From JAJXWB01 sp047971685 (GTDB lineage Bacteria > Pseudomonadota > Alphaproteobacteria > Rhizobiales > Beijerinckiaceae): DNA of 49,111 nt. Shown here piece after piece: positions 26,556-35,492 of the stretch (position 1 is the stretch's first letter; each line of letters starts with the position of its first letter). Under the pieces are notes generated by a model, which worked only from the letters and a program-made list of their open reading frames with translations, ran no database searches and had not been told where the DNA came from. The stretch covers positions 1-49,111 of the forward strand of contig JBKDZW010000135.1 of assembly GCA_047971685.1 (NCBI GenBank), given 5' to 3'. The position numbers and the translations under genes are program-made.

Positions 26556-26786
26556 ATGGCCGCCTTGCCCGTGACGACCTTCGGTGTTTTTCCTGAAGCG
26601 CCCGCCGTCCTTGCACATGGCGCGCGCGCTGCGCGCGACGTATTCGTTCATGCGCCTGAATGCGGCCACGCAAGGCCGGCGCAGGTCGCCTGCGCTCTTG
26701 CCGGCGTTCTTGTCCGCGTTCTGCCGGCAATGCCCCTGCTTCCTTCGCGCCGCCGTTGCCTGCGCGAGACCACGGATATCGTTTGA
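26556..26786 (+). CDS. Uncertain 76-residue reading frame between meaB and terC
   Basis: Opens one base after the meaB stop and ends in TGATG, overlapping the terC start by one base, which is the spacing of a coupled gene. The product (MAALPVTTFGVFPEAPAVLA at the start) has no family I recognise and a composition close to that expected of random GC-rich DNA; no ribosome site was found. More likely a leader than a protein, kept only because of its exact fit. Confidence 0.22.
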   Translation: MAALPVTTFGVFPEAPAVLAHGARAARDVFVHAPECGHARPAQVACALAGVLVRVLPAMPLLPSRRRCLRETTDIV

Positions 26787-27460
26787 TGGACAGTCTTCCC
26801 TATTTTGCCTTCCAGATATTCCAGATCGTCTGGCTCGATCTGCTGCTGTCGGGCGACAATGCCGTCGTCATTGCGCTGGCATGCCGCAATCTGCCGGAGG
26901 ACAAGCGCAAGCTCGGCATCGCGATCGGCGCCGGCCTTGCGGTCGCGCTGCGCCTGATCTTCACGGTGCTGGTCGTCTATCTCCTGAAGCTGCCGTATCT
27001 GAAACTGATCGGCGGCGTTTTGCTGCTCTACATCGCCGTCAAGCTGGTGTTCGACGGTCACGATCATGGCGAGGTCGAGGCCAAGCCCAATGTCTGGGGG
27101 GCGGTGACGACCATCGTGATCGCCGATGGCGTGATGTCGCTCGACAATGTTCTGGCCATTGTCGGCGTGGCCGAAGAGCATCTCGGCCTCATCATCTTCG
27201 GCCTCGTCCTGTCGATCCCGCTCGTCGTGTTCGGCGCGAGCGCGGTTTTGAAGATGATCGACCGCTGGCCGATCATCGTCTGGGCGGGCGCGGCCCTGCT
27301 CGGCTGGGTGGCCGGCGCCATGATCGCGGGCGATTCCCATGTCGCCGAGTGGCTCGCCCGCAACCTCAATCCGCCCGACAAGGCGGCGGGCGTTGCGGGC
27401 ATGCTGGTCGTGCTCGCCATCGCCGGGGCGATCAAGTTTTCGCGGAAGAAACCGGCCTGA
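26786..27460 (+). CDS. TerC family integral membrane protein (YjbE type)
   Basis: A 224-residue membrane protein with about seven hydrophobic segments. The family signature acids are in WLDLLLSGDNAVVIALACR (first segment) and IVIADGVMSLDNVLAIVG (fourth), which form the metal site; TerC proteins export Mn or help load it on secreted enzymes. The start at MDSLPYF was chosen because the family begins with this segment. A His/Asp-rich loop (DGHDHGEVEAK) sits between the halves. No manganese riboswitch was recognised upstream. Confidence 0.92.
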   Translation: MDSLPYFAFQIFQIVWLDLLLSGDNAVVIALACRNLPEDKRKLGIAIGAGLAVALRLIFTVLVVYLLKLPYLKLIGGVLLLYIAVKLVFDGHDHGEVEAKPNVWGAVTTIVIADGVMSLDNVLAIVGVAEEHLGLIIFGLVLSIPLVVFGASAVLKMIDRWPIIVWAGAALLGWVAGAMIAGDSHVAEWLARNLNPPDKAAGVAGMLVVLAIAGAIKFSRKKPA

Positions 27461-27466
27461 GTTTTT

Positions 27467-27509
27467 GCCGCCCGACAGAAGCGCGCCGTTTGCGGCGCGA
27501 CAGGGCGGC
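27467..27509. terminator. Bidirectional hairpin between convergent terC and the small membrane protein gene
   Basis: Two nested stems: outer gccgccc/gggcggc and inner cgcgccg/cggcgcg with loop tttg. Located seven bases after the terC stop and about 40 bases beyond the stop of the opposing gene, so it can serve both. No long T run. Confidence 0.65.
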
Positions 27510-27548
27510 TGGAAGAAATTCAGGGCTTGCCGAACGGTTTCTCCATTC

Positions 27549-27755
27549 TCACCGCTGCACCCCCTGCGCAACCGGCGGCGTGGGGATGGTCAGGCAATCG
27601 CGCCGTCCCGAATCCATGCAGCGCTGCAACTTGCGCTGATTGTCGAGCATGTTCATGGCTGCGACCAGAATGATCGCAAGCGCCAGAAGCGCAATCGCCG
27701 CCACGAGGTTGACGAGCTTGCGATGGGCGTAATCGGTGTCGTCGGGCCTCGTCAC
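27549..27755 (-). CDS. Small single-span membrane protein of unknown function
   Basis: A 68-residue protein: a charged N-terminus (TRPDDTDYAHRK), one clear transmembrane segment (LVNLVAAIALLALAIILVAA) and a C-terminal tail with two Cys (RCMDSGRRDCL) and a Pro-rich end. It starts with GTG, eight bases after the stop of the amidase gene, so it is probably the second gene of that operon. The membrane segment and the paired Cys argue that it is real. The tail is probably periplasmic with a disulfide (inference). No known family recognised. Confidence 0.65.
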   Translation of the reverse strand: MTRPDDTDYAHRKLVNLVAAIALLALAIILVAAMNMLDNQRKLQRCMDSGRRDCLTIPTPPVAQGVQR

Positions 27756-27763
27756 GGGGCTCT

Positions 27764-29170
27764 CTACGCCTTGCCTTTCGGCGCGTCGGTCATTGCGAAG
27801 GGATGGGCCTGCTCATAGGCGCGCGCAGCCTGCAACACCAGCGCATCCTCGCGCATGCGGCCCACGATCTGCAGGCCGATGGGCAGGCCGTCGCGCGCAA
27901 ACCCGCAGGGGACGCTGGCCGCCGGCTGCTGCGTGACGTTGAATGGATAGGTGAAGGGCGACCATTCGATCCAGTGCCTGAATTTCCCGCCCGCAGGCAC
28001 GTCGGCGCCGACCGGGATCGCTGTCGTCGGCATTTGCGGCGTCAGCAGGAGATCGTAGGTCTCGTGAAACCGCGCCATGGCGTGGGCTATCGCCGCGCGC
28101 GCCAGAAAGGCCTCGAGATAGGCGGACGAACTCATGGCGCGGCCCAGTTTCACTTCCCCGAGCAGGCCGGGATCGAGCAGGCTCTCTTGCGCGGCGTCCA
28201 CATGCTTCATCGCAACCGCAGCGCCTGTGTGCCAGAGAACGTCGGCGATCGCGCGCGTCGGCGAAAGCGGCGGATCGGCTTCCTCGACGCGCGCGCCAAG
28301 CTCCTCGAAAACCCTGGCGGCCTTTGCCGTCGCCGCGGCGACATCGGGCTCCACGCAATCGACGCCGCCAAGCCGGGGCGACCAGGCGATGCGCAGGCCG
28401 CGCACGCCTGCCTCGAGGCCTTGGGTATAATCGGGGCAGGGCGTGTTCCATGCGCCGATGTCGCGGCTGTCCGGCCGCCCGATCAGGGACAGCATGAAGG
28501 CGGCGTCTTCGACGCGCCGTGCGAGCGGGCCCAGATGCGCCAACACGCCCATGGTGGAGGCAGGATAGGCGGGCACGCGGCCGAAACTGGGTTTGATGCC
28601 GAAGACGCCGGTAAAGGCTGCGGGGATGCGGATCGAACCGAGCCCGTCGGTGCCGAGATGAAAATGCCCGAGGCCGAGCGCCGCCGCCGCCGCCGCGCCC
28701 GCAGACGAGCCGCCCGTCGTGCGCCCGAGGTTCCAGGGATTGCGGGTGACGCCGTAAAGCGGGCTGTCGCCAAGACCCTTCCAGCCGATTTCCGGCAGGG
28801 TGGTCTTGCCGATGATGACGCAGCCGGCCTCGCGCAGCCGCGCGGTCGCCGGCGAATCCTCCGACGATGGCGTATCCGCGCTGGTACGCGAGCCGCGTCG
28901 GCTCGGCAGGCCCTGCACGAGAACATTATCCTTGATCGTGCCGATAATGCCGTCGGCCGGCCCGATGGGCTCGCCCTTTGCGTAGCGCGCCGCGCTGGCG
29001 CGCGCGGCCTTTCTCGCGCCTTCGCGGTCGACTGCGGCGAAGGCGTTGACCTGCGGCTCGCTTGCGTCCAGCCGTTTCAGCGCCGCCTCCAGCAAATCGA
29101 CCGGCGAAGCGGCCTTGCGGGAAAAGAGTTCGGCGCATTGACGGGCGGAAAGAGCGAGCAGGTCTGTCAT
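27764..29170 (-). CDS. Amidase (amidase signature family), second copy
   Basis: A 468-residue amidase. Triad regions: Lys in IIGTIKDNVLVQGLPS, the cis-Ser region TTGGSSAGAAAAAALG, where the usual second Gly is Ala, and the nucleophile Ser in GTDGLGSIRIPAAFTG. It is only distantly like the amidase at 11439. The start MTDLLALSARQ was preferred over an upstream extension of low quality. Followed by the small membrane protein gene. The substrate is unknown; without gatB/gatC nearby it is not the tRNA amidotransferase subunit. Confidence 0.92.
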   Translation of the reverse strand: MTDLLALSARQCAELFSRKAASPVDLLEAALKRLDASEPQVNAFAAVDREGARKAARASAARYAKGEPIGPADGIIGTIKDNVLVQGLPSRRGSRTSADTPSSEDSPATARLREAGCVIIGKTTLPEIGWKGLGDSPLYGVTRNPWNLGRTTGGSSAGAAAAAALGLGHFHLGTDGLGSIRIPAAFTGVFGIKPSFGRVPAYPASTMGVLAHLGPLARRVEDAAFMLSLIGRPDSRDIGAWNTPCPDYTQGLEAGVRGLRIAWSPRLGGVDCVEPDVAAATAKAARVFEELGARVEEADPPLSPTRAIADVLWHTGAAVAMKHVDAAQESLLDPGLLGEVKLGRAMSSSAYLEAFLARAAIAHAMARFHETYDLLLTPQMPTTAIPVGADVPAGGKFRHWIEWSPFTYPFNVTQQPAASVPCGFARDGLPIGLQIVGRMREDALVLQAARAYEQAHPFAMTDAPKGKA

Positions 29171-29384
29171 GGCTTTCCGGGGCGCGGCTGCAATGGCGGG
29201 AGCAGGCAGATTGCGTCGCCCTCGCGCCTGCTTCAAGCCATAAGTCCGGCAAAGGCGTCTTTGGCCTCAATCTCGCCGATTTCCCCGGGCATTTCTGCTG
29301 CAACGCCGCATTTTTAACCGAGTCTCAACCTTGGGGATTGTTAGTGGGCGGGCCGCGTTCCCGCGCTGCGGCGAGAGGTATCTG

Positions 29385-30569
29385 GTGACCGACAGGATTT
29401 TTGACCGCGCCCGCTCCGGCGGCGTTTCCCGCTTGACGCGCCTGGCCGGCGTCGGCGCGCTGGCGGTCGGCCTTGTCGGCTGCAACGCAACCTCCAATTC
29501 CTTCAACGCGATATCCGACCGCGCGGAAATCGTCGGCAACAAGATGGGCTCCTATTTCAGGAGCGAGCCCGGCCACGCCCAGAATGTGCCGCTGTTCATC
29601 GCCTCGACGCGCCAGAAGGGCGATGCGCATGGCGAGGTCGTCGCCAAGTTTTCCTTGCAGAGCGTGTCGGTGCCGCCGGGCCATACCGCCGGCGATATCG
29701 AACTCCCCAGTTTCGGCTCCCCCAATCCCGAGAAGCATTTCGTCGTCACCGCGCGCCGCTCGCTGGACCCGGACGCCTTCCGCGCAGAACTTGCCTCCCA
29801 TATCTCGGGCCGCGTCGGAAACAGCCGCGACGTGCTGCTTTATATCCACGGCTTCAACACCAGCCTCGAGGAAGCCCGCTTCCGTCTCGCCCAGATCGTG
29901 GCGGACGGCGGCTTTACCGGCGTGCCGATCCTGTTCACCTGGAATTCCAAGGGCGAACTGTTCGCCTATGAATCCGACAAGGAGGCGGCTACCGCCTCGC
30001 GCGATGCGCTGCAACGCCTGATGATGGATGTCGCCCAGACGCCGGGCGTCGGCCGCGTGCAGATACTTGCCCATTCCATGGGTTCCTGGCTGACCATGGA
30101 GGCTCTGCGCGAAACTGCGATATCAGGCCATCCCGATCTCGACGGCAAGCTCGGCTCGGTCATGCTTGCCGCGCCCGACATCGACCTCGGCGTGTTCCGC
30201 CAGCAGGTCGCCCGTCTCGATCCCTCGCGCATTTCGGTGTTCGTCTCGCGCGATGACCGCGCGCTCTCGCTGTCGAGCAGCATCGCCGGATCGCGGGCGC
30301 GTCTCGGCGCGATGGACCCGTCCAACCCGAAGGACGCCGCCGCCATCGACGCCATGGGCGTGCACGTCTACGACCTCTCCATGCTCAAGCAGAGCTGGAT
30401 TGGCCACGACACCTATGCGAATGCGCCAGCCGCCGTGCGCCAGATCGGCGCGACCCTGACCAAGCGGCGCGAATCCGACGCCAATGTGCAGGCGGTGATC
30501 GGCGGCGCGCCGCTGACGGGCCGCGCCCTGCCGCCGCCGTCCGCGCAGCAGCCGCCCGCGCCGCAATAG
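29385..30569 (+). CDS. Lipoprotein alpha/beta hydrolase (DUF900 family)
   Basis: A 394-residue lipoprotein. The N-terminal signal ends in a lipobox, ALAVGLVGC, so the mature protein is probably lipid-anchored. The hydrolase core shows LLYIHGFNTSLEEARFRLA (oxyanion region), LFTWNSKGE and the nucleophile elbow ILAHSMGSWL, with the acid and His following (SVFVSRDDRAL, then a His near SWIGHDTYAN). DUF900 proteins are esterase-like and of unknown substrate. The start is GTG at 29385, with GAGAGG upstream; the longer frame starts with TTG and lacks a ribosome site. The C-terminus is Pro/Gln-rich. Confidence 0.87.
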   Translation: MTDRIFDRARSGGVSRLTRLAGVGALAVGLVGCNATSNSFNAISDRAEIVGNKMGSYFRSEPGHAQNVPLFIASTRQKGDAHGEVVAKFSLQSVSVPPGHTAGDIELPSFGSPNPEKHFVVTARRSLDPDAFRAELASHISGRVGNSRDVLLYIHGFNTSLEEARFRLAQIVADGGFTGVPILFTWNSKGELFAYESDKEAATASRDALQRLMMDVAQTPGVGRVQILAHSMGSWLTMEALRETAISGHPDLDGKLGSVMLAAPDIDLGVFRQQVARLDPSRISVFVSRDDRALSLSSSIAGSRARLGAMDPSNPKDAAAIDAMGVHVYDLSMLKQSWIGHDTYANAPAAVRQIGATLTKRRESDANVQAVIGGAPLTGRALPPPSAQQPPAPQ

Positions 30570-30640
30570 CGAAAGACGCGCGAAAACGCGCGGCCGCCAG
30601 AAAACGCGCTGCTGCGAAGGCGAAAAAACCCTGCGGAGAC

Positions 30641-31315
30641 TTATAATCCGCGCGGCCGTCTGGGCGGCAGCGGCGCAAGGGCGATTTCGACCGGCTCCAT
30701 CTGGGAATCGTCGCCTTCGGGGATGACGATCATCTGCGCCGAAGGCTGGGCGCCCCCGAACAAGGCGGCGAAGGGATTGTCGGCCTGCTGCGCCTCGCTC
30801 GTTTGCGCCGGCGCCGTTTGTGGCTGCGGGGCCGCCGCATAGGCAACGACAGGCTCGCCCGCCAGCGGCGCCGAATTGGCGGTGCGCAGATCGCCGAGCA
30901 GGCCCTTGCGTTTGGCCACGTAATAATAGCCGCCGGCATAAAGCGCGACGGCGCGGTCCTCGTTGCCTTCGGCGGCCATATAGGCGTTGGCGAGATAAGG
31001 CACGGCGTAAGTGAGATTGGTCTCGCCGTCGAGCAGGCCGCCGGCGCCGCCGCGATAGCCCATGCCCTTGGCGGTCGCCAGCTTGATCTGCATCAGCCCG
31101 TAATGGCCGCGATTGGTCGCGCGCGGCGCATAGCGGCTCTCGCGCATGATGACGCGGCGAATGAGCCGCTCCGGCACGCCATGCGCGCGGGAAAGCCGGG
31201 TGATCGGAGCGTCGAACCGCTCGGCGTTTGACGCAATTCTGCCTGAGGCCTGGGCCGGCGCGGAAAATGCGGCCACGGCGGTTGCCGCGAGAATGCAGGA
31301 GATTCTGAAGTTCAT
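30641..31315 (-). CDS. Lytic transglycosylase SLT-domain protein
   Basis: A 224-residue periplasmic peptidoglycan-cleaving enzyme. Signal peptide with cleavage near PAQASG. The catalytic Glu is in VIMRESRYAPRATNRGHYGL, followed by LMQIKLATAKGMGYRG and a helix-rich end typical of the goose-lysozyme-like fold. The last ~70 residues are Ala/Gln/Pro-rich and end in APLPPRRPRGL, probably an unstructured tail. The ATG at 31315 was chosen over a TTG two codons earlier. Convergent with the lipoprotein hydrolase; between them is a small cgcgcg/cgcgcg stem at 30577-30592. Confidence 0.9.
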   Translation of the reverse strand: MNFRISCILAATAVAAFSAPAQASGRIASNAERFDAPITRLSRAHGVPERLIRRVIMRESRYAPRATNRGHYGLMQIKLATAKGMGYRGGAGGLLDGETNLTYAVPYLANAYMAAEGNEDRAVALYAGGYYYVAKRKGLLGDLRTANSAPLAGEPVVAYAAAPQPQTAPAQTSEAQQADNPFAALFGGAQPSAQMIVIPEGDDSQMEPVEIALAPLPPRRPRGL

Positions 31316-31523
31316 CGGCAAAACACACTATGATGAAACTGCCGCACTCGGCCCGATTGTTGTGGCGAAGGTAGGGCAGACAGAGAGCGCGCCGGCAAGA
31401 TTGGCGATGCGTGTCGTCCAGACAACATCTGCCGCCGCCGGCAAGCCCGGTGAAACCGCGTTCTGGGCATGGCCCCGCCTCGCTGGTTCGCGATGACGGC
31501 CGTTCGAGCGCCGCCCGCGCAAA

Positions 31524-33689
31524 TTACTCCGCCGCATCCTTGTGTGTATAGCCAAGGCGCCGGTTCAATTCCTCGATCAGCCCGCAGGCTGCGTCCGCAA
31601 TCACGGTGCCGGGCGGGAAAATCGCGCTCGCGCCCGCCGTCCGCAGCGCCTCGAAATCCTGCGGCGGGATGACGCCGCCGACCACGATCATGATGTCGCC
31701 GCGCCCCTGGCTTTCGAGCGCCGCGCGCAGCTCCGGCACGAGCGTCAGATGGCCGGCGGCCAGCGACGAAATGCCCACGATATGCACGTCGTTCTCGACA
31801 GCCTGCCGCGCCGCTTCGTCCGGCGTGGCGAACAAAGGCCCGATATCGACGTCGAAGCCGAGATCGGCGAAGGCCGACGCAATCACCTTCTGCCCGCGAT
31901 CATGCCCGTCCTGGCCGACCTTGGCGACGAGAATGCGCGGCCGCCGGCCGTCGCTCTCCTCGAACGCCTCGACCATTTTCTGCGCGCGCGTAACGCCCGA
32001 GGAATTCACGCCGGCCTCCCTCTTGTAGACGCCCGATATCGACTTGATCTCGGCGCGATGGCGTCCGAACACTTTTTCCAGCGCATAGGAAATCTCCCCC
32101 ACGGTCGCTTTTTCCCGCGCCGCATTGATGGCCAGTTCGAGCAGATTGCCTTTGGCCTTCGCGCCTTCGGTCAGCGCATCGAGGGCGGCCTGGCATTTGG
32201 CCTCGTCGCGTTCTTCGCGCAACCTCTTGAGTTTTTCGATCTGCTGCGCGCGCACTGCGGAATTGTCGACCTTCAGCACGTCGATCGGCGGATCGTTGAG
32301 CGGCTTGAATTTGTTGACGCCGACGACGGTCTGCTGGCCGCTGTCGATGCGCGCCTGCGTTTTCGCGGCCGCCTCCTCGATGCGCAGCTTCGGAATGCCC
32401 GCGTCGATGGCTTTCGCCATGCCGCCGAGTTTCTCGATCTCCTGAATGTGTCCCCACGCCTTCTTCGCGAGATCGGCGGTCAGGCGCTCGACATAATAGG
32501 AGCCGCCCCACGGGTCGATGATGCGCGTGGTGCCGCTTTCCTGCTGCAAGAAGAGCTGGGTGTTGCGGGCGATGCGCGCCGAAAAGTCGGTGGGCAGCGC
32601 CAGCGCCTCGTCGAGCGCGTTCGTGTGCAGCGATTGCGTATGGCCCTGCGTGGCCGCCATCGCCTCGATGCAGGTGCGCACGACATTATTGTAAACGTCC
32701 TGCGCGGTCAGCGACCATCCGCTGGTCTGCGAATGCGTGCGCAAGGGCAGGCTCTTTTCCGACTTCGGCCCGAAATCCTTGACCAGCTTCGCCCAGATCA
32801 GGCGCGCAGCGCGCAGTTTCGCGACTTCCATGAAAAAGTTCATGCCGATCGCCCAGAAGAACGACAGGCGCGGCGCAAACTGGTCGACATTGAGCCCCGC
32901 CCCGATGCCTGCGCGAAGATATTCCACACCGTCCGCCAGCGTATAGGCGAGTTCGAGATCCTGCGTCGCGCCGGCTTCCTGCATGTGATAGCCGGAAATC
33001 GAAATCGAGTTGAACTTCGGCATATGCTGCGAGGTGAAGCTGAAAATGTCGGAGATGATCCGCATCGAGGGCTGCGGCGGATAGATATAGGTGTTGCGGA
33101 CCATGAACTCCTTGAGAATGTCGTTCTGGATGGTCCCTGACAGTTTCGCAGGGCTCACGCCCTGTTCCTCCGCCGCCACGATATAGAGCGCCAGCACCGG
33201 CAGCACCGCGCCGTTCATGGTCATGGACACGCTCATCTGGTCGAGCGGAATGCCTGAAAACAGCGTGCGCATGTCGTAGATGGAATCGATGGCCACGCCC
33301 GCCATGCCGACATCGCCGCCAACGCGCGGATGGTCGGAATCATAGCCGCGATGGGTGGCCAGATCGAAAGCCACCGACAGCCCCATCTGCCCCGCCGCCA
33401 GATTGCGGCGATAGAAGGCGTTGGAATCCTCCGCCGTCGAGAAGCCTGCATATTGCCGCACCGTCCACGGCTGGTTGACGTACATGGTCGGATAAGGCCC
33501 GCGCAGATAGGGCGCGGCGCCGGGGTAGGAGCGGATGTAGGCGAGGTCCGCAATGTCGGCGGGCCCATAGGCCGGCTTCACCGCAATGCCCTCGGGGGTG
33601 ATCCACGGTTCGGCATCGTTGGCGGGCGCTGTGGGGGAAGCGGCTACGGGGGCGAAGGCGATGTCGGCGAAATTGGGTATGCGGGTCAT
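31524..33689 (-). CDS. scpA: Methylmalonyl-CoA mutase large subunit
   Basis: Adenosylcobalamin-dependent mutase of 721 residues that interconverts methylmalonyl-CoA and succinyl-CoA. Catalytic domain start FADIAFAPVAA, with PYLRGPYPTMYVNQPWTVRQ near residue 60-80 and the substrate-binding RTHSQTSGWSLT. The C-terminal B12 domain holds the lower-ligand motif in KVGQDGHDRGQKVIASAF at about 610. Also MeaB and the small subunit are in the window, at 25553 and 40981, each separated by unrelated genes. Divergent from the ABC-F gene. In this order it can serve propionate breakdown or the ethylmalonyl-CoA pathway. Confidence 0.97.
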   Translation of the reverse strand: MTRIPNFADIAFAPVAASPTAPANDAEPWITPEGIAVKPAYGPADIADLAYIRSYPGAAPYLRGPYPTMYVNQPWTVRQYAGFSTAEDSNAFYRRNLAAGQMGLSVAFDLATHRGYDSDHPRVGGDVGMAGVAIDSIYDMRTLFSGIPLDQMSVSMTMNGAVLPVLALYIVAAEEQGVSPAKLSGTIQNDILKEFMVRNTYIYPPQPSMRIISDIFSFTSQHMPKFNSISISGYHMQEAGATQDLELAYTLADGVEYLRAGIGAGLNVDQFAPRLSFFWAIGMNFFMEVAKLRAARLIWAKLVKDFGPKSEKSLPLRTHSQTSGWSLTAQDVYNNVVRTCIEAMAATQGHTQSLHTNALDEALALPTDFSARIARNTQLFLQQESGTTRIIDPWGGSYYVERLTADLAKKAWGHIQEIEKLGGMAKAIDAGIPKLRIEEAAAKTQARIDSGQQTVVGVNKFKPLNDPPIDVLKVDNSAVRAQQIEKLKRLREERDEAKCQAALDALTEGAKAKGNLLELAINAAREKATVGEISYALEKVFGRHRAEIKSISGVYKREAGVNSSGVTRAQKMVEAFEESDGRRPRILVAKVGQDGHDRGQKVIASAFADLGFDVDIGPLFATPDEAARQAVENDVHIVGISSLAAGHLTLVPELRAALESQGRGDIMIVVGGVIPPQDFEALRTAGASAIFPPGTVIADAACGLIEELNRRLGYTHKDAAE

Positions 33690-33860
33690 GGCGCGGGTCC
33701 GGACAGGCGACCGGGCAGGGCCGGGCCGCTTTGGAAATTCAACCCATTATAGCCGGGTACTTTGCGGTGCGCCAATGTGGAGGAAGCGGTCAAAATCTGC
33801 CCGGCCATGACGGCTCCCGCCCGATTGTCCCCACCCGTCCGCCGGGCCATAACCCCTCCC

Positions 33861-35480
33861 ATGATTCGTATCGACAAAATCTCCAAACAGAACGGCCATC
33901 AGATCGTCTTCATCGAGGCCTCCGCCGTCATCCTCAGGGCTGAAAAGGTCGGCCTCGTCGGGCCCAACGGCGCCGGCAAGACCACCCTGTTCCGCATGAT
34001 CGCGGGCCAGGAGAGCCCCGACGAGGGCCAGGTTTCCGTCGATCGCGGAACATCAATCGGCTATTTCAGCCAGGACGTCGGCGAGATGGCCGGGCGCAGC
34101 GCGGTTGCCGAGGTGATGGACGGCGCGGGGCCGGTGTCGGCGGTGCTGGCCGAAATGAAGGCGCTGGAGGCGGCCATGGCCGATCCCGAACGCGCCGGCG
34201 AGATGGACGAAATCATCGAGAGTTACGGCGAGGTTCAGGCGCGGTTCGAGGAGCTCGACGGTTATGCGCTCGACGCCCGCGCCCGCGAGATTCTCGACGG
34301 CCTGAGTTTTACGCAGGAGATGATGGATGCAGATGTCGGCCATCTCTCGGGCGGCTGGAAGATGCGCGTCGCGCTCGCGCGCATCCTGCTCATGCGGCCC
34401 GACCTCATGCTGCTCGACGAACCGTCGAACCATCTCGATATCGAAAGCCTGATCTGGCTCGAACAATTCCTGCGCAATTACGACGGCGCCGTGCTGATGA
34501 CCTCGCACGACCGCGAATTCATGAACCGCATCGTGGGCAAGATCGTCGAGATCGACGCCGGTTCCCTCACGACCTATTCCGGCAATTACGAATTTTTCGC
34601 CGAGCAGCGCGCGCTGACGGAAAAGCAGCAGCAGGCGCAGTTCGAGCGCCAGCAGGCCATGCTCGCCAAGGAAATCGAATTCATCGAGCGCTTCAAGGCG
34701 CGCGCGTCTCACGCAGCCCAAGTGCAGAGCCGTGTCAAAAAACTCGAAAAGATAGATCGCGTGGAGCCGCCGCGCAGGCGTCAGACAATCGCGTTCGATT
34801 TTCCGCCGGCGCCGCGCTCGGGCGAAGATGTCGTCACGCTCAAAAGCGTCGACAAAGGGTTCGGCGCACGAAAAATCTACGAGGGGCTCGATTTTCAGGT
34901 ACGCCGGCGCGAGCGCTGGGCGGTCATGGGCGTCAACGGCGCCGGCAAGTCCACGCTCCTGAAACTGATCGCGGGCCAGATGTCGCCCGACGCCGGCTCC
35001 GTTTCAATCGGCGGCAGCGTCAAAATGGGCTATTTCGCGCAGCATTCGATGGAAGTGCTCGACGGCGAGCGCACGATTTACGAATCGCTCGAAGGCTGGT
35101 TTCCGCAGGCCGGCCAGGGCTCGCTGCGCACGCTCGCCGGTTGCTTCGGCTTTTCGGGCGACGATGTCGAAAAGCCCTGCCGCGTGCTCTCGGGCGGCGA
35201 GAAGGCGCGGCTCGCGATGGCGAAAATGCTTTACGATCCGCCGAATTTTCTGGTGCTCGACGAGCCGACCAACCATCTGGACATGGCCACCAAGGAAATG
35301 CTGGTCAAGGCGCTGGAAAACTACGAGGGCGCCATGCTCTTCGTCTCGCACGACCGCCGGTTTCTGGGGGCGCTTTCAAACCGCGTGCTGGAGCTGACGG
35401 GGCAAGGCGTCCACGCCTATGGCGGCGGCTATATCGAATATGTCGCGCGCACGGGGCAGGAGGCGCCTGGCCTGCATTGA
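33861..35480 (+). CDS. ABC-F family ATP-binding protein
   Basis: A 539-residue cytosolic protein with two ABC ATPase domains and no membrane part; ABC-F proteins bind the ribosome E site and regulate or rescue translation. Domain 1: Walker A GPNGAGKTTLFRM, signature LSGGWKMRVALARIL, Walker B LMLLDEPSNHLD. Domain 2: GVNGAGKSTLLKLI, LSGGEKARLAMAKML, FLVLDEPTNHLD. The linker between them (EIEFIERFKARASHAAQVQS) is a charged helix pair. It is closest to the YbiT/Uup type. The start at MIRIDKIS was chosen by family; no good ribosome site precedes it. No antibiotic-resistance role can be inferred. Confidence 0.93.
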   Translation: MIRIDKISKQNGHQIVFIEASAVILRAEKVGLVGPNGAGKTTLFRMIAGQESPDEGQVSVDRGTSIGYFSQDVGEMAGRSAVAEVMDGAGPVSAVLAEMKALEAAMADPERAGEMDEIIESYGEVQARFEELDGYALDARAREILDGLSFTQEMMDADVGHLSGGWKMRVALARILLMRPDLMLLDEPSNHLDIESLIWLEQFLRNYDGAVLMTSHDREFMNRIVGKIVEIDAGSLTTYSGNYEFFAEQRALTEKQQQAQFERQQAMLAKEIEFIERFKARASHAAQVQSRVKKLEKIDRVEPPRRRQTIAFDFPPAPRSGEDVVTLKSVDKGFGARKIYEGLDFQVRRRERWAVMGVNGAGKSTLLKLIAGQMSPDAGSVSIGGSVKMGYFAQHSMEVLDGERTIYESLEGWFPQAGQGSLRTLAGCFGFSGDDVEKPCRVLSGGEKARLAMAKMLYDPPNFLVLDEPTNHLDMATKEMLVKALENYEGAMLFVSHDRRFLGALSNRVLELTGQGVHAYGGGYIEYVARTGQEAPGLH

Positions 35481-35492
35481 ACGTTTCGCCCG

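Noticed and set aside
24836..26557. Minus-strand frame of 573 codons opposite the thioesterase and meaB
   Set aside because: It spans two well supported genes and the gap between them, and its product has no family pattern.
26555..26785. Manganese (yybP-ykoY) riboswitch before terC
   Set aside because: I did not recognise the conserved loop sequences in this gap.
33861..35480. ABC-F protein as an antibiotic-resistance determinant
   Set aside because: It resembles the housekeeping YbiT/Uup type and has no resistance context.
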